Source of the DNA: Candidatus Saccharimonadota bacterium
GTDB taxonomy: Bacteria; Patescibacteriota; Saccharimonadia; Saccharimonadales; Saccharimonadaceae
Assembly (NCBI GenBank): GCA_017406985.1
Contig: JAFQXL010000004.1
Coordinates: 371,708 to 435,707 of the forward strand
Direction: 5' to 3'
Length of the DNA: 64,000 nucleotides
In this document: one piece after another, positions 1-9,103 of the stretch
Layout: every line of letters starts with the position of its first letter
Position numbering within the stretch: the first letter of the stretch is position 1
Made by a program: the position numbers and the translations under genes
The notes under the pieces: generated by a model
What the model was told of the DNA's origin: nothing
The model's input: the letters and a program-made list of their open reading frames with translations, nothing else
Database searches by the model: none

Positions 1-402
1 TGCCCCAGTGGTGCCGGACATAGCGGAGGAGGAGGTGGATGGTATGGCGGAGAAGCAAAATCCACAGGCAATGAAAATGACGGCGCCGGTGGCTCTTCCT
101 ACATCTCCGGTCATACGGGCGCAGTAGGGGTAACGTCTACGTCTGATAGTTCTCCTAAGACTGGATGTACAACCGGAACTACAAATAACACTTGTAGTCT
201 AACGCCATATATAAATCCTGCTACTGGAACTTATTATACATTTACTAATACAGTAATGATAGATGGGGCAGGATATGCTTGGACGAACACAAAAGGTTCC
301 CTACAGCAGATGCCGAATCCGAGTGGTGGATATTACGCGAGCGGAGTCGGACATAGCGGAAACGGTTATGCGAAGATAACATATCTTGGAACTACAATCT
401 AG
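1..402 (+). CDS. Glycine-rich surface protein, C-terminal part (5' end off window)
   Basis: Frame 1 is open from the first base to a TAG at 400-402 and gives 133 residues with no start, so the gene begins left of the window. The protein is rich in Gly, Ser, Thr and Asn. It has runs such as GGGGGWYGG, GGSSYISG and, near the end, GNGYAKI. These are typical of glycine-rich (ALK/LTK-like) domains found at the C-terminus of many bacterial surface proteins. A secreted or surface location is inferred from family and composition only. It is convergent with yebC, and a hairpin separates the two. Its N-terminal domains are unknown. Confidence 0.7.
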   Translation, partial: CPSGAGHSGGGGGWYGGEAKSTGNENDGAGGSSYISGHTGAVGVTSTSDSSPKTGCTTGTTNNTCSLTPYINPATGTYYTFTNTVMIDGAGYAWTNTKGSLQQMPNPSGGYYASGVGHSGNGYAKITYLGTTI

Positions 403-432
403 AAAAAACTTACCGTCGATAAAACGGTAAGT
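403..432 (-). terminator. Intrinsic terminator of yebC
   Basis: A perfect 9-bp stem (408-416 with 424-432, loop of 7) is followed on the minus strand by a run of Ts (403-407 read in reverse). It lies 20 bp past the yebC stop. Read on the plus strand it has no T-tract, so it acts mainly for yebC. Confidence 0.75.
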
Positions 433-452
433 TCTGGCAAAACGCTATATTA

Positions 453-1154
453 TTAAGCGGCGTTCGTGAAGACGTTAACGACGTCGTCAAGGTCGTCGAC
501 TGCGTCGAGAAGCTTGTTTACCTTCTCTTCGTCTTCCCCTTCGACTGGGACGGTCGTGTTCGGAACATATTTAAGTTCGGCGCTTGAAACGGTCATACCA
601 GCATCAATTAAGTTCTGACGAACTTTCATTAAATCAGTCGGGCCAGTAATAATTTCAATTCCATCTTCCTCTTCCGACGCATCCTCTGCGCCAGCCTCTA
701 ACGCCGTCATTAAGGCCTCTTCGCCTTTATCAGAGATAAAAATCACGCCTTTTCGCTCAAATTGGAACATAACCGAGCCAGGATCAGCCATACGTCCACC
801 GTTCTTATCAAGAGTATGGCGAACTTCAGGCATAGTGCGATTTTTATTATCGGTTGCGACTTCGATAATAATTCCGACGCCGGCCGGGCCATAAGCTTCG
901 TAAGTTTCTTCAATAAGAGCAGCGCTATTTTTATCGGCAGCACGAGCAATTGCGCGTTCGATATTCGCTTTCGGCATGTTTGCGTGACGAGCTTTCTCAA
1001 GCACCATCGCGAGAGATGGGTTCATTGCCGGATCTTGTCCAGCGCGAGCCGCAATAGCGATTTGATTTCCAATTTTAGTAAAGAGCGCGCCGCGTTTCGC
1101 ATCAACGACCGCTTTCTGGCGCTTCGTAGTTTCCCATTTACTATGTCCTGACAT
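453..1154 (-). CDS. yebC: YebC/PmpR-family protein
   Basis: 233 residues, about the usual family length. The N-terminus has the family signature GHSKW followed by DAKRGALFTKI, and the body fits the three-domain YebC fold. Family members have been described as transcriptional regulators and, more recently, as factors that help ribosomes past difficult sequences; which applies here cannot be read from the sequence. The start is supported by a GAGGAAA ribosome site 7 nt upstream. A -10 box (TATAAT on the minus strand, 1199-1204) lies about 45 nt upstream. The gene is divergent from hppA. Confidence 0.93.
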   Translation of the reverse strand: MSGHSKWETTKRQKAVVDAKRGALFTKIGNQIAIAARAGQDPAMNPSLAMVLEKARHANMPKANIERAIARAADKNSAALIEETYEAYGPAGVGIIIEVATDNKNRTMPEVRHTLDKNGGRMADPGSVMFQFERKGVIFISDKGEEALMTALEAGAEDASEEEDGIEIITGPTDLMKVRQNLIDAGMTVSSAELKYVPNTTVPVEGEDEEKVNKLLDAVDDLDDVVNVFTNAA

Positions 1155-1242
1155 ATTATTTCCTCAAAAATTAAAGTTTTTAAAATATCTTTAGATATAT
1201 TATATCATAAAATTACGACTGGTAAAACCTCTAAAAATGTGG

Positions 1243-1326
1243 TAAAATATGTTTTAGTGGGCAAGCGTTGAGGAGCGCTTGTTTTTAGTAGCAGACAAGT
1301 ACATTTAAAATTAAGGAGGTGGGTTT
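1243..1326 (+). promoter_or_regulatory. hppA promoter and 5' leader with hairpin plus T-run
   Basis: A TG-G-TAAAAT extended -10 box (TAAAAT at 1243-1248) precedes a leader of about 70 nt. The leader holds a 6-bp stem (1262-1267 with 1276-1281) followed at once by five Ts (1282-1286). That is terminator-like and lies ahead of a strong AGGAGG ribosome site (about 1314-1319). It could be an attenuator or a chance hairpin. Confidence 0.45.
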
Positions 1327-3452
1327 ATGGAACAGATACTAATGTTGGTTCTGCTCGTAGTTATCGCTGCGATTTCAATGGCGATGAAAAACTACTTTAA
1401 CATTAAGCGCCCGAAGAAAATTCTGCCGGACGAAGAGAAGATTCAAGAGATGAGCGACCTTTCTGCGATTATTCGCGAGGGAGCGAAGACTTTCATGATC
1501 ACAGAGTATAAGATAATTGTCGTGGTAGTTTTATCGCTTGCGGCGGTTTTCTCGCTTTTTATCGAAGTGTCTTCTGGACTAACGTTCATATTGGGGGCTA
1601 TGATGAGCTCGGCGGCTTGTATTCTCGGGATGGTCAGTGCAACTCATGCGAACTATCGAGTAGCAAGACGAGCTTTTAGATGCGAGAAAGTTGGGCGAAC
1701 AGTTCGAACAGCCTTAAAGGGCGGATGTGTCAGCGGTCTTTCGGTAGAGGCTTTTGGGATTCTCGGACTAATTATTATCCTTTTTGTCTCTGGCGGAATC
1801 GACCTTGACGCACAATCACATGGTTTCCTAATCAACTTTGCATGCAACCCGATTACGATGAGGCTAACAACTTATTCACTGGGATGCTCGTTAGTTGCGA
1901 TGTTTAACCGCGTTGCCGGCGGTAATTACACAAAAGCTGCCGACATTAGCGCAGACATCGTAGGAAAGATTAGGATGGACATGCCCGAAGACGACAGCAG
2001 GATGCCAAATACAATCGCTGATTTTATTGGCGATATGGTAAATGACATTGCAGGAAACTGTTCAGATCTTCTGGAGAGTTTTGTCGCAACTATTGTTGCG
2101 TGCCTGCTCCTAGCTGGAACGGTTTATAAGGCTTCAGGCGAACCGAGCGCTGAGCTTTACTTAGCAACATTAAAGTTCCCGATTGCGCTTGCAGGAATTG
2201 GACTTTTTGCGTGTATTATCGGGCTGGCTTACAGTTTACACCACAAAAATTCAGACAATCCGTCGCTTGAGCTAAACATGGCGACCTACATTTCGGCGGC
2301 AATTACCGTTTTAGGCAGCGCCGGTGCAGCAAGTTTGATTTTCTCAGGGCTAAACCTTTACTCCGAGTTTAAACTCGGTTGGGCTTCGCCCTGGGTAGCG
2401 GCTATTTTCGGAATTATCTCTGGTGTTTTAGTCGGAAAAATCACAGAATATTATACTGGAACGGATTTTAAGCCGGTTAAGTCACTAGCGGAAATCTCGG
2501 TTGAGGGCGAGGCGTTCGTAATTACAAAAGGAGATGCAATTGGCTCAAGGTCAGTACTTCTTCCTTGTTTAGTAATCGGCGTTTCTCTACTCTTGTCATG
2601 GGCGTTCTGTGGAATCTACGGAATTGCCGTGGCGGCACTTGGAATGTTATCATTTGTTGCGACGACAGTCAGTATCGACGCTTTCGGGCCAATCGCAGAT
2701 AATGCGGGTGGTATCGCCGAGGTTGTAACCTGCCGGAAAAAATCCGAGTCATTACGGATAAGTTAGATGCGGTCGGAAATACTACCGCAGCAATCGGCAA
2801 AGGTTTTGCGATCGGTTCAGCAGCATACGCTACAGTTTCACTTATCTTTGCTTATGTTGGGAGCTATTCAACTGGAGAGGCAGTCTTAAATGTTGCGAGT
2901 CCGCTCGTTATCGTCGGTGCAATTATCGGTGGAGCGTTAGTTGAGTTCTTTAGTGCAATGTTAACCGATAATACTATTGAGTCGGCGCATCTTTTGGCCG
3001 ATGCTGGCGCGGAAGAATTAACGCCGGAAGTTATGGCGAGAGAGAAAAAGCCTGACTACAATAAGATTATCGAGATGGCAGCAAGGCAGGCCCTTCGGAA
3101 GATGTTAGTTCCGTCTCTACTCGCGCTGTTTATCCCTGTTATTGGCGGATTTATCTGCGGAGTTGAATTCGTCGGCGGAATGTTAGTCGGCGCAACTGTA
3201 GTCGCAATCCCTCGTGCAATCTTTATGGGTAACAGCGGAGGAGCTTGGGACAATGCAAAGAAATACGTCGAAGCAGGAATGTTACCTGGACACGGAAAAG
3301 GCAGTCCTGCTCATAAGGCAACCGTTGTCGGAGACACAACCGGCGACACAAGAAAAGATGTCGTTGGCGTTGCGCTTGATATTTTTATCAAGACAATGTC
3401 GACCGTCGCGAATACATTGGCACCGTTATTTGCTACTATCCACATTATCTAG
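1327..3452 (+). pseudogene. hppA: Membrane-bound ion-pumping pyrophosphatase, interrupted by a -1 frameshift
   Basis: The first reading frame (1327-2766) matches the pump up to DAFGPIADNAGGIAEV and then runs into an unrelated tail. The family sequence resumes in the next frame from about 2730 (LPEKIRVITDKLDAVGNTTAA) and continues to 3452. One base is missing near 2722-2730. Restored, the protein would be about 708 residues with many membrane helices. Catalytic motifs are present: YTKAAD, a variant DFIGDMVND loop, and VVGDTTGDTRKD near the end. GNTTAAIGKG has Ala where K+-independent enzymes have Lys, which suggests the K+-dependent class. The enzyme would hydrolyse PPi and pump H+ or Na+. Whether the break is a true mutation, an assembly error or recoding cannot be decided here. 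Confidence 0.85.
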
Positions 3453-3465
3453 TACTTTTTCCTCA

Positions 3466-3500
3466 AAAATCCCTCGGCTCCTAGAGCCGGGGGTATTTTT
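3466..3500. terminator. Bidirectional terminator between hppA and ruvA
   Basis: A 10-bp stem (3471-3480 with 3484-3493, one G-T pair, 3-nt loop) has a T-rich tract on the plus side (TATTTTTA) and an A-rich tract on the left. It can therefore end both convergent genes. Confidence 0.85.
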
Positions 3501-3507
3501 ATGGGCT

Positions 3508-4083
3508 TTATTTTTTAAGGGCGAGTTTGATTCGCTCTTCCGTGCTTAAGGATTTATCGACTTTTTCTAGCGCGGCGGTAGCTTCTTTTAATGGGAAGCC
3601 GAGCGCAATAAGAGCGTCTAAGGCTTCGTCGTTTTCGACTTTTTCGGTTGGTTTTAAGATTTCGGTCGCACCAACATGAGACGGGAGGCCAACTTTATCT
3701 CGAAGGTCGACAATTACGCGTTCGGCGGATTTCTTTCCAACGCCGCTCGCTTTAGAAACGAAAGCCGCGTCGGCGTTTGCGATTGCGTTTCGGACCTCTT
3801 CCGGCGAAGCGAGGGATAAAATCGCCATACCAGCTTTCGGACCAACGCCGTTAACGGAGATTAGAAGTTCAAATAATTTTTTCGCGGCGAGACTAGAAAA
3901 ACCGTATAAGTCTTCCCCGTTTTCGCGAACGGAATGATAAGTATAAAACTTATGAGTTTCGCCGACGTTAACCGCCTCAAAATCAATCATGGTTAAACTC
4001 ATTTCATAGCCAACGCCATTAACATCAACAATAACTGAGTTCAAAAATTTTTCAGCAATTTCTCCCTTAATATGTGCTATCAT
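3508..4083 (-). CDS. ruvA: Holliday junction DNA helicase subunit RuvA
   Basis: 191 residues, close to the usual 190-205. The N-terminal OB fold (MIAHIKGEIAEK, VDVNGVGYEMSL) is followed by the two helix-hairpin-helix motifs (VNGVGPKAGMAIL and ASGVGKKSAERVIVDL). The C-terminal domain III (residues about 150-191) contacts RuvB. RuvA binds four-way junctions and loads the RuvB motor for branch migration; RuvB is not in this window. The start codon overlaps the stop of the pilin gene upstream (ATGA), so the two are co-transcribed. Confidence 0.95.
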   Translation of the reverse strand: MIAHIKGEIAEKFLNSVIVDVNGVGYEMSLTMIDFEAVNVGETHKFYTYHSVRENGEDLYGFSSLAAKKLFELLISVNGVGPKAGMAILSLASPEEVRNAIANADAAFVSKASGVGKKSAERVIVDLRDKVGLPSHVGATEILKPTEKVENDEALDALIALGFPLKEATAALEKVDKSLSTEERIKLALKK

Positions 4084-4466
4084 TTCCTACTCTTTTTAAT
4101 ATATTCGTCTTCTTTTTCGAGCGTCGCCCTCAGCGTGTATTCTTTACATTTACCGTTCGTACAGTCCGCCGGTTCATAGCTATAGGTCGAGCCTTCGGAG
4201 CCGATATTAATTCCGTTCGGGTCGGTAAAGAGCGCCGGATCCATTACTTTAAGATTTTCTTCGGAAATCGTTTCAGGATAATAATTATTTTGAGCGAAGA
4301 AGCCCTCTTCGAGTGCATAATACATTGCGTTGATCGCCTCTTTTCGCTGTTCGTCTCTATGCATCGCGTCGGTGTTTACCTTTTGCATAAAGAATAAGAC
4401 GACCGCAAGGGTAGCGAAAATAATGACGACTGATAATTCTAAGATTGTAAAACCTTTTTTCTTCAT
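4080..4466 (-). CDS. Type IV pilin-like protein
   Basis: 128 residues from the ATG at 4466. The frame extends upstream, but this start places the classical prepilin site KKKG|FTILELS at the N-terminus, and a TATAAT box (4473-4478) sits exactly 6 nt before it, so the transcript is probably leaderless. Glu at +5 of the mature protein is present, followed by a hydrophobic helix (SVVIIFATLAVVLFF). The C-terminal half has two Cys (ADCTNGKC) that could form the D-loop disulfide. It may be a major or minor pilin. No pilus motor genes are adjacent; ruvA follows in the same transcript. Confidence 0.85.
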   Translation of the reverse strand: MKKKGFTILELSVVIIFATLAVVLFFMQKVNTDAMHRDEQRKEAINAMYYALEEGFFAQNNYYPETISEENLKVMDPALFTDPNGINIGSEGSTYSYEPADCTNGKCKEYTLRATLEKEDEYIKKSRK

Positions 4467-4549
4467 ATGTTTATTATAGCATGGTAGAGGAGTTTTTGCA
4501 CAAAACTCCAAATAGCTATTTATTAGGGAATATGTTATAATAATTTAAA

Positions 4550-5023
4550 ATGACAAACACGAAAAACTATCATAAAATCACAAACGATGAGCGTTTTCAG
4601 AAAAGTAAAGATTTTGTTCAGCATGGTGATTTTTCAGTTTATGATCACTCGATTTATGTTTGTGAAACTTGTTTTAAAATGTCGAAAGTTTTACATCTAA
4701 AAGTCGATAGTGAGTCGCTCGCAAAAGGCGCACTCCTTCATGATTATTTTCTCTACGACTGGCACAATAAAAATCATCCGAAGTTTCATGGGTTTAGGCA
4801 TGCGGGGCTAGCGGCGGAAAATGCAAAAAGAGATTTCGGCTTAAATTCAAAAGAAGAAAAAATGATTCGCGCACATATGTTCCCACTTGGACTAAAAGTC
4901 CCGACTTCAAGAGAGGCAATTTTACTTTGTATTGCGGATAAATATTGCGCAACAAGAGAAACGCTTAAAGGTAAAAGAAAACACCTAAAAAATCTCATAA
5001 AATTCAGAAAAGCCCCCGAATAA
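4550..5023 (+). CDS. HD-domain metal-dependent phosphohydrolase
   Basis: 157 residues. The HD metal ligands can be traced: H in VYDHSIYV, the HD pair in LLHDYFLYDWH, H in IRAHMFPL and D in CIADKYCA. The family hydrolyses phosphate esters, often nucleotides, and small single-domain members like this are common and of uncharted substrate. A TATAAT box (4536-4541) lies 8 nt before the ATG with no ribosome site, so translation is probably leaderless. The stop codon lies inside the terminator hairpin that follows. Confidence 0.85.
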   Translation: MTNTKNYHKITNDERFQKSKDFVQHGDFSVYDHSIYVCETCFKMSKVLHLKVDSESLAKGALLHDYFLYDWHNKNHPKFHGFRHAGLAAENAKRDFGLNSKEEKMIRAHMFPLGLKVPTSREAILLCIADKYCATRETLKGKRKHLKNLIKFRKAPE

Positions 5024-5040
5024 TCGGGGGCAATGTTTTT
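5012..5040. terminator. Terminator overlapping the HD gene stop codon
   Basis: A perfect 8-bp GC-rich stem (5012-5019 with 5024-5031, loop ATAA) precedes a TTTTT run (5036-5040). The TAA stop (5021-5023) is in the loop. The minus-strand reading ends in TTTTCT, so it may also stop the convergent surface-protein gene. Confidence 0.85.
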
Positions 5041-5053
5041 GTTTTACTACTTA

Positions 5054-7057
5054 TTATTTTTTTCTTGCGTAGCGGGTATAGGAAATTCGGGCGAAGTGAG
5101 CAGCGAAGAAAGCTACTGCCGAGAGCATGGTAATCTGGGTAAGGGCAGTTGTTCCGGTCGCAACCGGATCGATTTTTGTAAATCCGCCAGTATCCGGAAC
5201 GAGCGGGACATATTTCTCGTCTTCAGTATCAAGATAAGAGATAAGGTAGTTCGAGAATCTATCGGATTCGAAAGTCATAGTTGTCCCGGAAATTTCATAA
5301 TCAAGGCCAGTTGCTTCGCCGTTATGGCTTCTTGTAACCTGATATTCGCGAAGATGATTTTCTTCAAGAGTCGGAACATCGGATAGATCGAAAGTAAGTT
5401 TTAGCGGGCTACCTAATTCAACTATTTGGGCGATATAGTAACCTTCTTCGTTTTTAAGATAAACCGAGAAATCGTAAATTCCATAGTAGGTAGAACCTTC
5501 ATAAGCTGCGCCATAGAGAAGCGCTTTCTCTTCTTCAGAAACGGCTTCCGAGACATCGAAAGAGTTAAGCTGAGCGGTAATTTTTTGCCCCTCTGCTAGA
5601 GCATTAGCTAGCGCATTAACATTTACTACTTCGATTACCGTGCCGTCGCTTAAAGTAATTACGTCGCCGTCTTCAACCGTTTCGAAGTTCGCAATCAATT
5701 CAGCGACCGCCTGTTCAGCGATATTGTTTAAAATCTCTTTATTGCCGGTATCGTCAGAAATTTCGTCATCCGCATCAGTTTCGGTTGTCGGGATAACGAT
5801 ATAATGAGTACCGATTGAATAAACGCTATATCCGTCCATAGCATAAGCTTCGTCCGGAGCGGCAGTATAGATACCGCCACTAATGAATTTCGTAAAATCT
5901 TCAGATACGACTGTTTCGTCAGCATAGCTAATAAATTCGCCACCGGAAATAGTGATTGAAACTTTTGATAGAGATTCTGCATCGTTTCCTTGTGGATTTG
6001 CTTCACTAAACGGAACATTCGCATAAAATTCGCCATCAATAATATTAACTTCAATCGGGAGTTTTGTAGTGTGTTGTGCGATAGCGATAGCCGCACCTTC
6101 GGTAGTCGTACCAGAGCCGTTAGGGATGACCTTGTATTCCGTATCGGAGCTGACATAAATCTCAGCGCCGCTACCAACATTAAGTTCGCCGGCGCGCATT
6201 TCAATACCTTCCTTCATAGCTCGGATGTCGCCGTTAAAGTTAACCATTGCAGTTCCGGAAACGCTAATTCCCCAATCCGCTTTAATCGTACCGTTAATAT
6301 TGAAGATTGGATTTCCTTCTTTAAAGAGTCCGTTGATAAAAATTCCCGTAGACGTATTACTTCTTATACCATCAAGTGTTCCGTTCATATCTACGGTAAT
6401 ACTATATTTATAATCCTTATAATCTGTAGTACTCATAGTGATTAAATAAGTACGCTCATTATCTGTGGATTTAAGGGTTACATTATCGCCGACTGTTAGG
6501 TGTGTCCAATCTCTAGAATCGAGCTCAGAATTCCAGCCAAGAAGCGTAAACGGAATCTGTGCGCTTAAATTAAGAGTTCCCTGCCCGACGAGTTCAACTT
6601 TAGCACCCCAGACATAGAAAACGCGACTAGTAGTCCAGTTATAGCCATTAAAGTCAACAATAGTAGTGCTATTAGCTTTAAACTGATAAACTGCTTCACT
6701 ATCTTCAATATCAGCATGAAGAGTAAGGGTATTAGTAAGCTCGGAAGACGCATCAATAGCCGCTAGAGCTTCGTTAATTGTTTCATAGCAGGTGCCATTT
6801 ACATCGACAGTTTCACAAGTCTCATTTGTGTTTGTTGATTTTAGACTTTTTACTGAAGTTTTTTCTAGACTTTTAACCTCGGTATTAGCATCAATTGTCG
6901 GTTCCGTAGATTCAGGTTTTACTACATTTTCATTTAACGAGATCTCCGGAACGTTATCTTCCGCATAAGATTTATTTGTTAATAAAATTTGCGCCGAACC
7001 AGCGAATAATAAAGCCGCCAGAAAAGCATAAGACAACCTTTTTAGGTTTATTTTCAT
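5054..7057 (-). CDS. Large secreted surface protein with sorting-signal-like C-terminus
   Basis: 667 residues. A signal peptide is clear (basic KINLKR, hydrophobic core, cleavage near KSYA-ED). A Thr/Ser/Glu-rich linker follows, then a region of short repeating beta-strand-like turns (residues about 90-420, with many V.G.G and N.NG. patterns) suggestive of a beta-helix, then a second folded domain. The end reads LVPDTGGFTK, a hydrophobic segment and a basic tail (RYARKK), resembling an LPXTG-type wall-sorting signal with PDTGG in place of LPXTG. A role in adhesion to a host bacterium is plausible but only inferred. No sortase gene is nearby. Confidence 0.8.
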   Translation of the reverse strand: MKINLKRLSYAFLAALLFAGSAQILLTNKSYAEDNVPEISLNENVVKPESTEPTIDANTEVKSLEKTSVKSLKSTNTNETCETVDVNGTCYETINEALAAIDASSELTNTLTLHADIEDSEAVYQFKANSTTIVDFNGYNWTTSRVFYVWGAKVELVGQGTLNLSAQIPFTLLGWNSELDSRDWTHLTVGDNVTLKSTDNERTYLITMSTTDYKDYKYSITVDMNGTLDGIRSNTSTGIFINGLFKEGNPIFNINGTIKADWGISVSGTAMVNFNGDIRAMKEGIEMRAGELNVGSGAEIYVSSDTEYKVIPNGSGTTTEGAAIAIAQHTTKLPIEVNIIDGEFYANVPFSEANPQGNDAESLSKVSITISGGEFISYADETVVSEDFTKFISGGIYTAAPDEAYAMDGYSVYSIGTHYIVIPTTETDADDEISDDTGNKEILNNIAEQAVAELIANFETVEDGDVITLSDGTVIEVVNVNALANALAEGQKITAQLNSFDVSEAVSEEEKALLYGAAYEGSTYYGIYDFSVYLKNEEGYYIAQIVELGSPLKLTFDLSDVPTLEENHLREYQVTRSHNGEATGLDYEISGTTMTFESDRFSNYLISYLDTEDEKYVPLVPDTGGFTKIDPVATGTTALTQITMLSAVAFFAAHFARISYTRYARKK

Positions 7058-7196
7058 TTTTTGACCCTCTTTTTTAATTATTTTTATTATAAATGTTATG
7101 GTTATTTTTGTAAATATTTTTTATGTTAATATTGGATAAATTTTTTGTTTTTGCGAGGATTTTACAAGGGGCGGATTTTTTGATATAATAGGAAAT

Positions 7197-7282
7197 GGAA
7201 GGGTGGCCGAGTGGTTGATGGCACTGGTCTTGAAAACCAGCAGGTTAACGCCTCGCAGGTTCGAATCCTGTCCCTTCCGCCA
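7197..7282 (+). tRNA. tRNA-Ser (anticodon TGA)
   Basis: An acceptor stem of 7 bp (7197-7203 with 7272-7278), an anticodon loop CTTGAAA giving TGA, a long variable arm as in type II tRNAs, the TTCGAAT T-loop and an encoded CCA end fit tRNA-Ser. A TATAATA box lies just upstream (about 7184-7190). Confidence 0.95.
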
Positions 7283-7293
7283 GGAAGACTAGA

Positions 7294-7318
7294 AAAATAG
7301 CCCGTTAGGGTTATTTTT
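7294..7318. terminator. Terminator after tRNA-Ser
   Basis: A stem of about 10 bp (7294-7303 with 7308-7317, loop GTTA) is flanked by A- and T-tracts, so it can work in both directions. Confidence 0.7.
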
Positions 7319-7351
7319 ATAGGCTTCTTCGACAGAAGAAGAAAAAATCCT

Positions 7352-7370
7352 AATCCTGTCCTCTCCGCCA
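7352..7370 (+). repeat. Near-copy of the tRNA-Ser 3' end (att-like)
   Basis: These 19 bases match the last 19 bases of the tRNA gene (7264-7282, through CCA) at 17 positions, differing only by a swapped CT/TC pair. Duplicated tRNA 3' ends are the usual footprint of tyrosine-recombinase integration. The copy lies at the edge of the AT-rich accessory block, but no integrase is present. Confidence 0.6.
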
Positions 7371-7387
7371 TCTAAATGGCGTCGTTC

Positions 7388-8608
7388 TTAATAAGACCTC
7401 TTGGTCTTTTTACTATTTTTCCCTGGAATCTTAGTAACAAGAATTAATCCAGACATAATTACTATTGATATTATAATAACGACAAACATAATATTTAACG
7501 CTTCGGAGATCATACCGAATAACGCTAGAACCATCAGAATAAGATAACCAATAATTCTTCCGGCATTTAAAAATATCTCTCGATACGTAAAATATTCAGT
7601 ATTATATTTTGTCCCGTAATCATTTTTAGTGGAATAATCAAAAAGATTAGCATTAGCAATCCTGTCTACTACAAAAAGGAACACGTCATAGGCGATATTA
7701 TAGAAAACTATAGACATAAAGTTTGGTGAAATTAACACTAAAATGGTTGATACCAAAATAATCAAGGTAAACATAAACACGACAATAGTTTGGTATGGCT
7801 TCTTGTAATATTTCGCAAATACTAACATCGCAATAGTGCTCAGAGCAGCAAAAACTGACGACCAGTCGCCTATAGCGGTATCATTTGAAAGAGCTCTAAT
7901 AACAATAAGCGAAGCAATTAGGCTCATCACGCCATTGCGATTGAAGCCTTTAAGAAATTCTATGACATAAAGTTTCCAAAGAGTTTTGTCTTTTGTAATC
8001 TTTTTGGAGAAGCTTTTTAGGTTTAGTTTTTCAGCAGTTCTGTTTTTTGATTTTAGAAAGAAGCTGACTATAAGTTCTAAAACTGTAATAACGATAATTG
8101 GCACAGCGGCAGCCGTGTAACTAGTCTCAGTAATATATCGTCCAATAATAAGCGGAGCAATGATGCTGACTATACCAGTTAAAGCGTTACCATAACCAAG
8201 GTATCGTATTCTTTCACTATTAGCAATATTTTCTGATTCGATCATATTAAATGGGAACCCATTCGTAGCAGTCATTAAGCCATACAAAATGCCGAGAGAA
8301 ATAACATGATTCGTAATATCTTGGCCCAATGTTAAAATGGTAAAAGCAAAAATAGTTTTGATAATTATACCGGTACGGTAAAACCAAATTTTGTCTTTAC
8401 GTTTAATTATGTCTGCCAAGAAAACTGCACCGAGAGTTGCGAAAATCCAACCAACTACATTGTAAAGTGCAAGTTGAAATACATAATCTTCAGATATTTT
8501 GTAGAAATATGCTGACAAAAATATTCCAGTAAAAACTGAAAAAATCTTACAGAGAATGTTATCTAGAATCAGAATTTTAGTTGGGAATGATAGCTTTTTG
8601 TTTTTCAT
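7388..8608 (-). CDS. Major facilitator superfamily transporter
   Basis: 406 residues with about 12 hydrophobic segments in two halves separated by a basic linker (KSKNRTAEKLNLKSFSKKITKDK, near residue 200). This is the MFS layout; substrate unknown. The N-terminus is basic and the C-terminus is a Lys-rich tail. A TG-G-TATAAT extended -10 box lies about 20 nt upstream of the start. The gene is noticeably more AT-rich than the housekeeping genes, in keeping with the accessory block that begins at the tRNA. Confidence 0.75.
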   Translation of the reverse strand: MKNKKLSFPTKILILDNILCKIFSVFTGIFLSAYFYKISEDYVFQLALYNVVGWIFATLGAVFLADIIKRKDKIWFYRTGIIIKTIFAFTILTLGQDITNHVISLGILYGLMTATNGFPFNMIESENIANSERIRYLGYGNALTGIVSIIAPLIIGRYITETSYTAAAVPIIVITVLELIVSFFLKSKNRTAEKLNLKSFSKKITKDKTLWKLYVIEFLKGFNRNGVMSLIASLIVIRALSNDTAIGDWSSVFAALSTIAMLVFAKYYKKPYQTIVVFMFTLIILVSTILVLISPNFMSIVFYNIAYDVFLFVVDRIANANLFDYSTKNDYGTKYNTEYFTYREIFLNAGRIIGYLILMVLALFGMISEALNIMFVVIIISIVIMSGLILVTKIPGKNSKKTKRSY

Positions 8609-8941
8609 GGTTTATCTAGCTATATTATACCACATTAGCTTTGTTAAGATACTTCCGTCATCTAAGCGACATCTCGCCGTTTTTTTTGATAGAAAAAACA
8701 AAGGACACCATTATTCTTTAATCTTGGCTTATATTGACCTGCTTTTGCGGTCCATACTACAATAGTCGAGCACGAGTGAAGCGACTACTGTTACTTTTAA
8801 TGAAACATATTGTTTTTCACGAAATAAAGATATTTTTCATGGTAAAGTGTATAGAATTCGGAAAAAACAACACTATATAGTTTTTAAAGTCAGAAAAAAA
8901 TTAATGGTCATAACTGAACAATTTTTTATAGGCAATTACAT
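8609..8941. other. Intergenic stretch with no convincing gene
   Basis: 333 bases of AT-rich sequence. It holds the promoter of the MFS gene on the left. A possible rightward promoter (TTGACC, 18 bp, TACAAT) lies at about 8728-8757. A plus-strand frame is open from about 8764 to 8945 but has no start codon ahead of a Lys/Ile-rich tail. It may be the remnant of a lost gene. Confidence 0.4.
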
Positions 8942-9103
8942 TTAAAGATTTGAAGCCTGTTTTAGAAGTTTTTTCTGATCTTGACAAGAGCGTTTCATAG
9001 CAACACGAAAAACAACTTTAGCTTCTTCGCTCATATTTGGATTAGCGATATCATCTAATGTTGGTTTTCTTCTCATTAGTCTAAGTTTAATCTCGTCAAC
9101 CAT
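8942..9103 (-). CDS. 53-residue protein coupled to the zeta-type kinase
   Basis: The reading frame begins with an ATG whose last bases overlap the stop of the zeta-like kinase gene (ATGGTTGA). An AAGGAG site lies about 6 nt upstream inside that gene. The product is basic and helical-looking (MVDEIKLRLMRRKPTLDDI...), ending in KKLLKQASNL. It matches no family I recognise. Its position suggests a partner of the kinase, perhaps an antitoxin-like protein, although in the known epsilon/zeta and PezAT systems the antitoxin gene comes first. Confidence 0.6.
   Translation of the reverse strand: MVDEIKLRLMRRKPTLDDIANPNMSEEAKVVFRVAMKRSCQDQKKLLKQASNL

Noticed and set aside
2958-3452. Separate gene starting at an internal ATG of the hppA second part
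   Set aside because: Family sequence is continuous from about 2730 in the same frame, with no ribosome site at 2958; treated as the rest of a frameshifted gene.
8764-8945. Plus-strand open frame with a Lys/Ile-rich product
   Set aside because: No start codon before the second half, a stop right upstream, and no ribosome site. Better seen as a gene remnant or chance.
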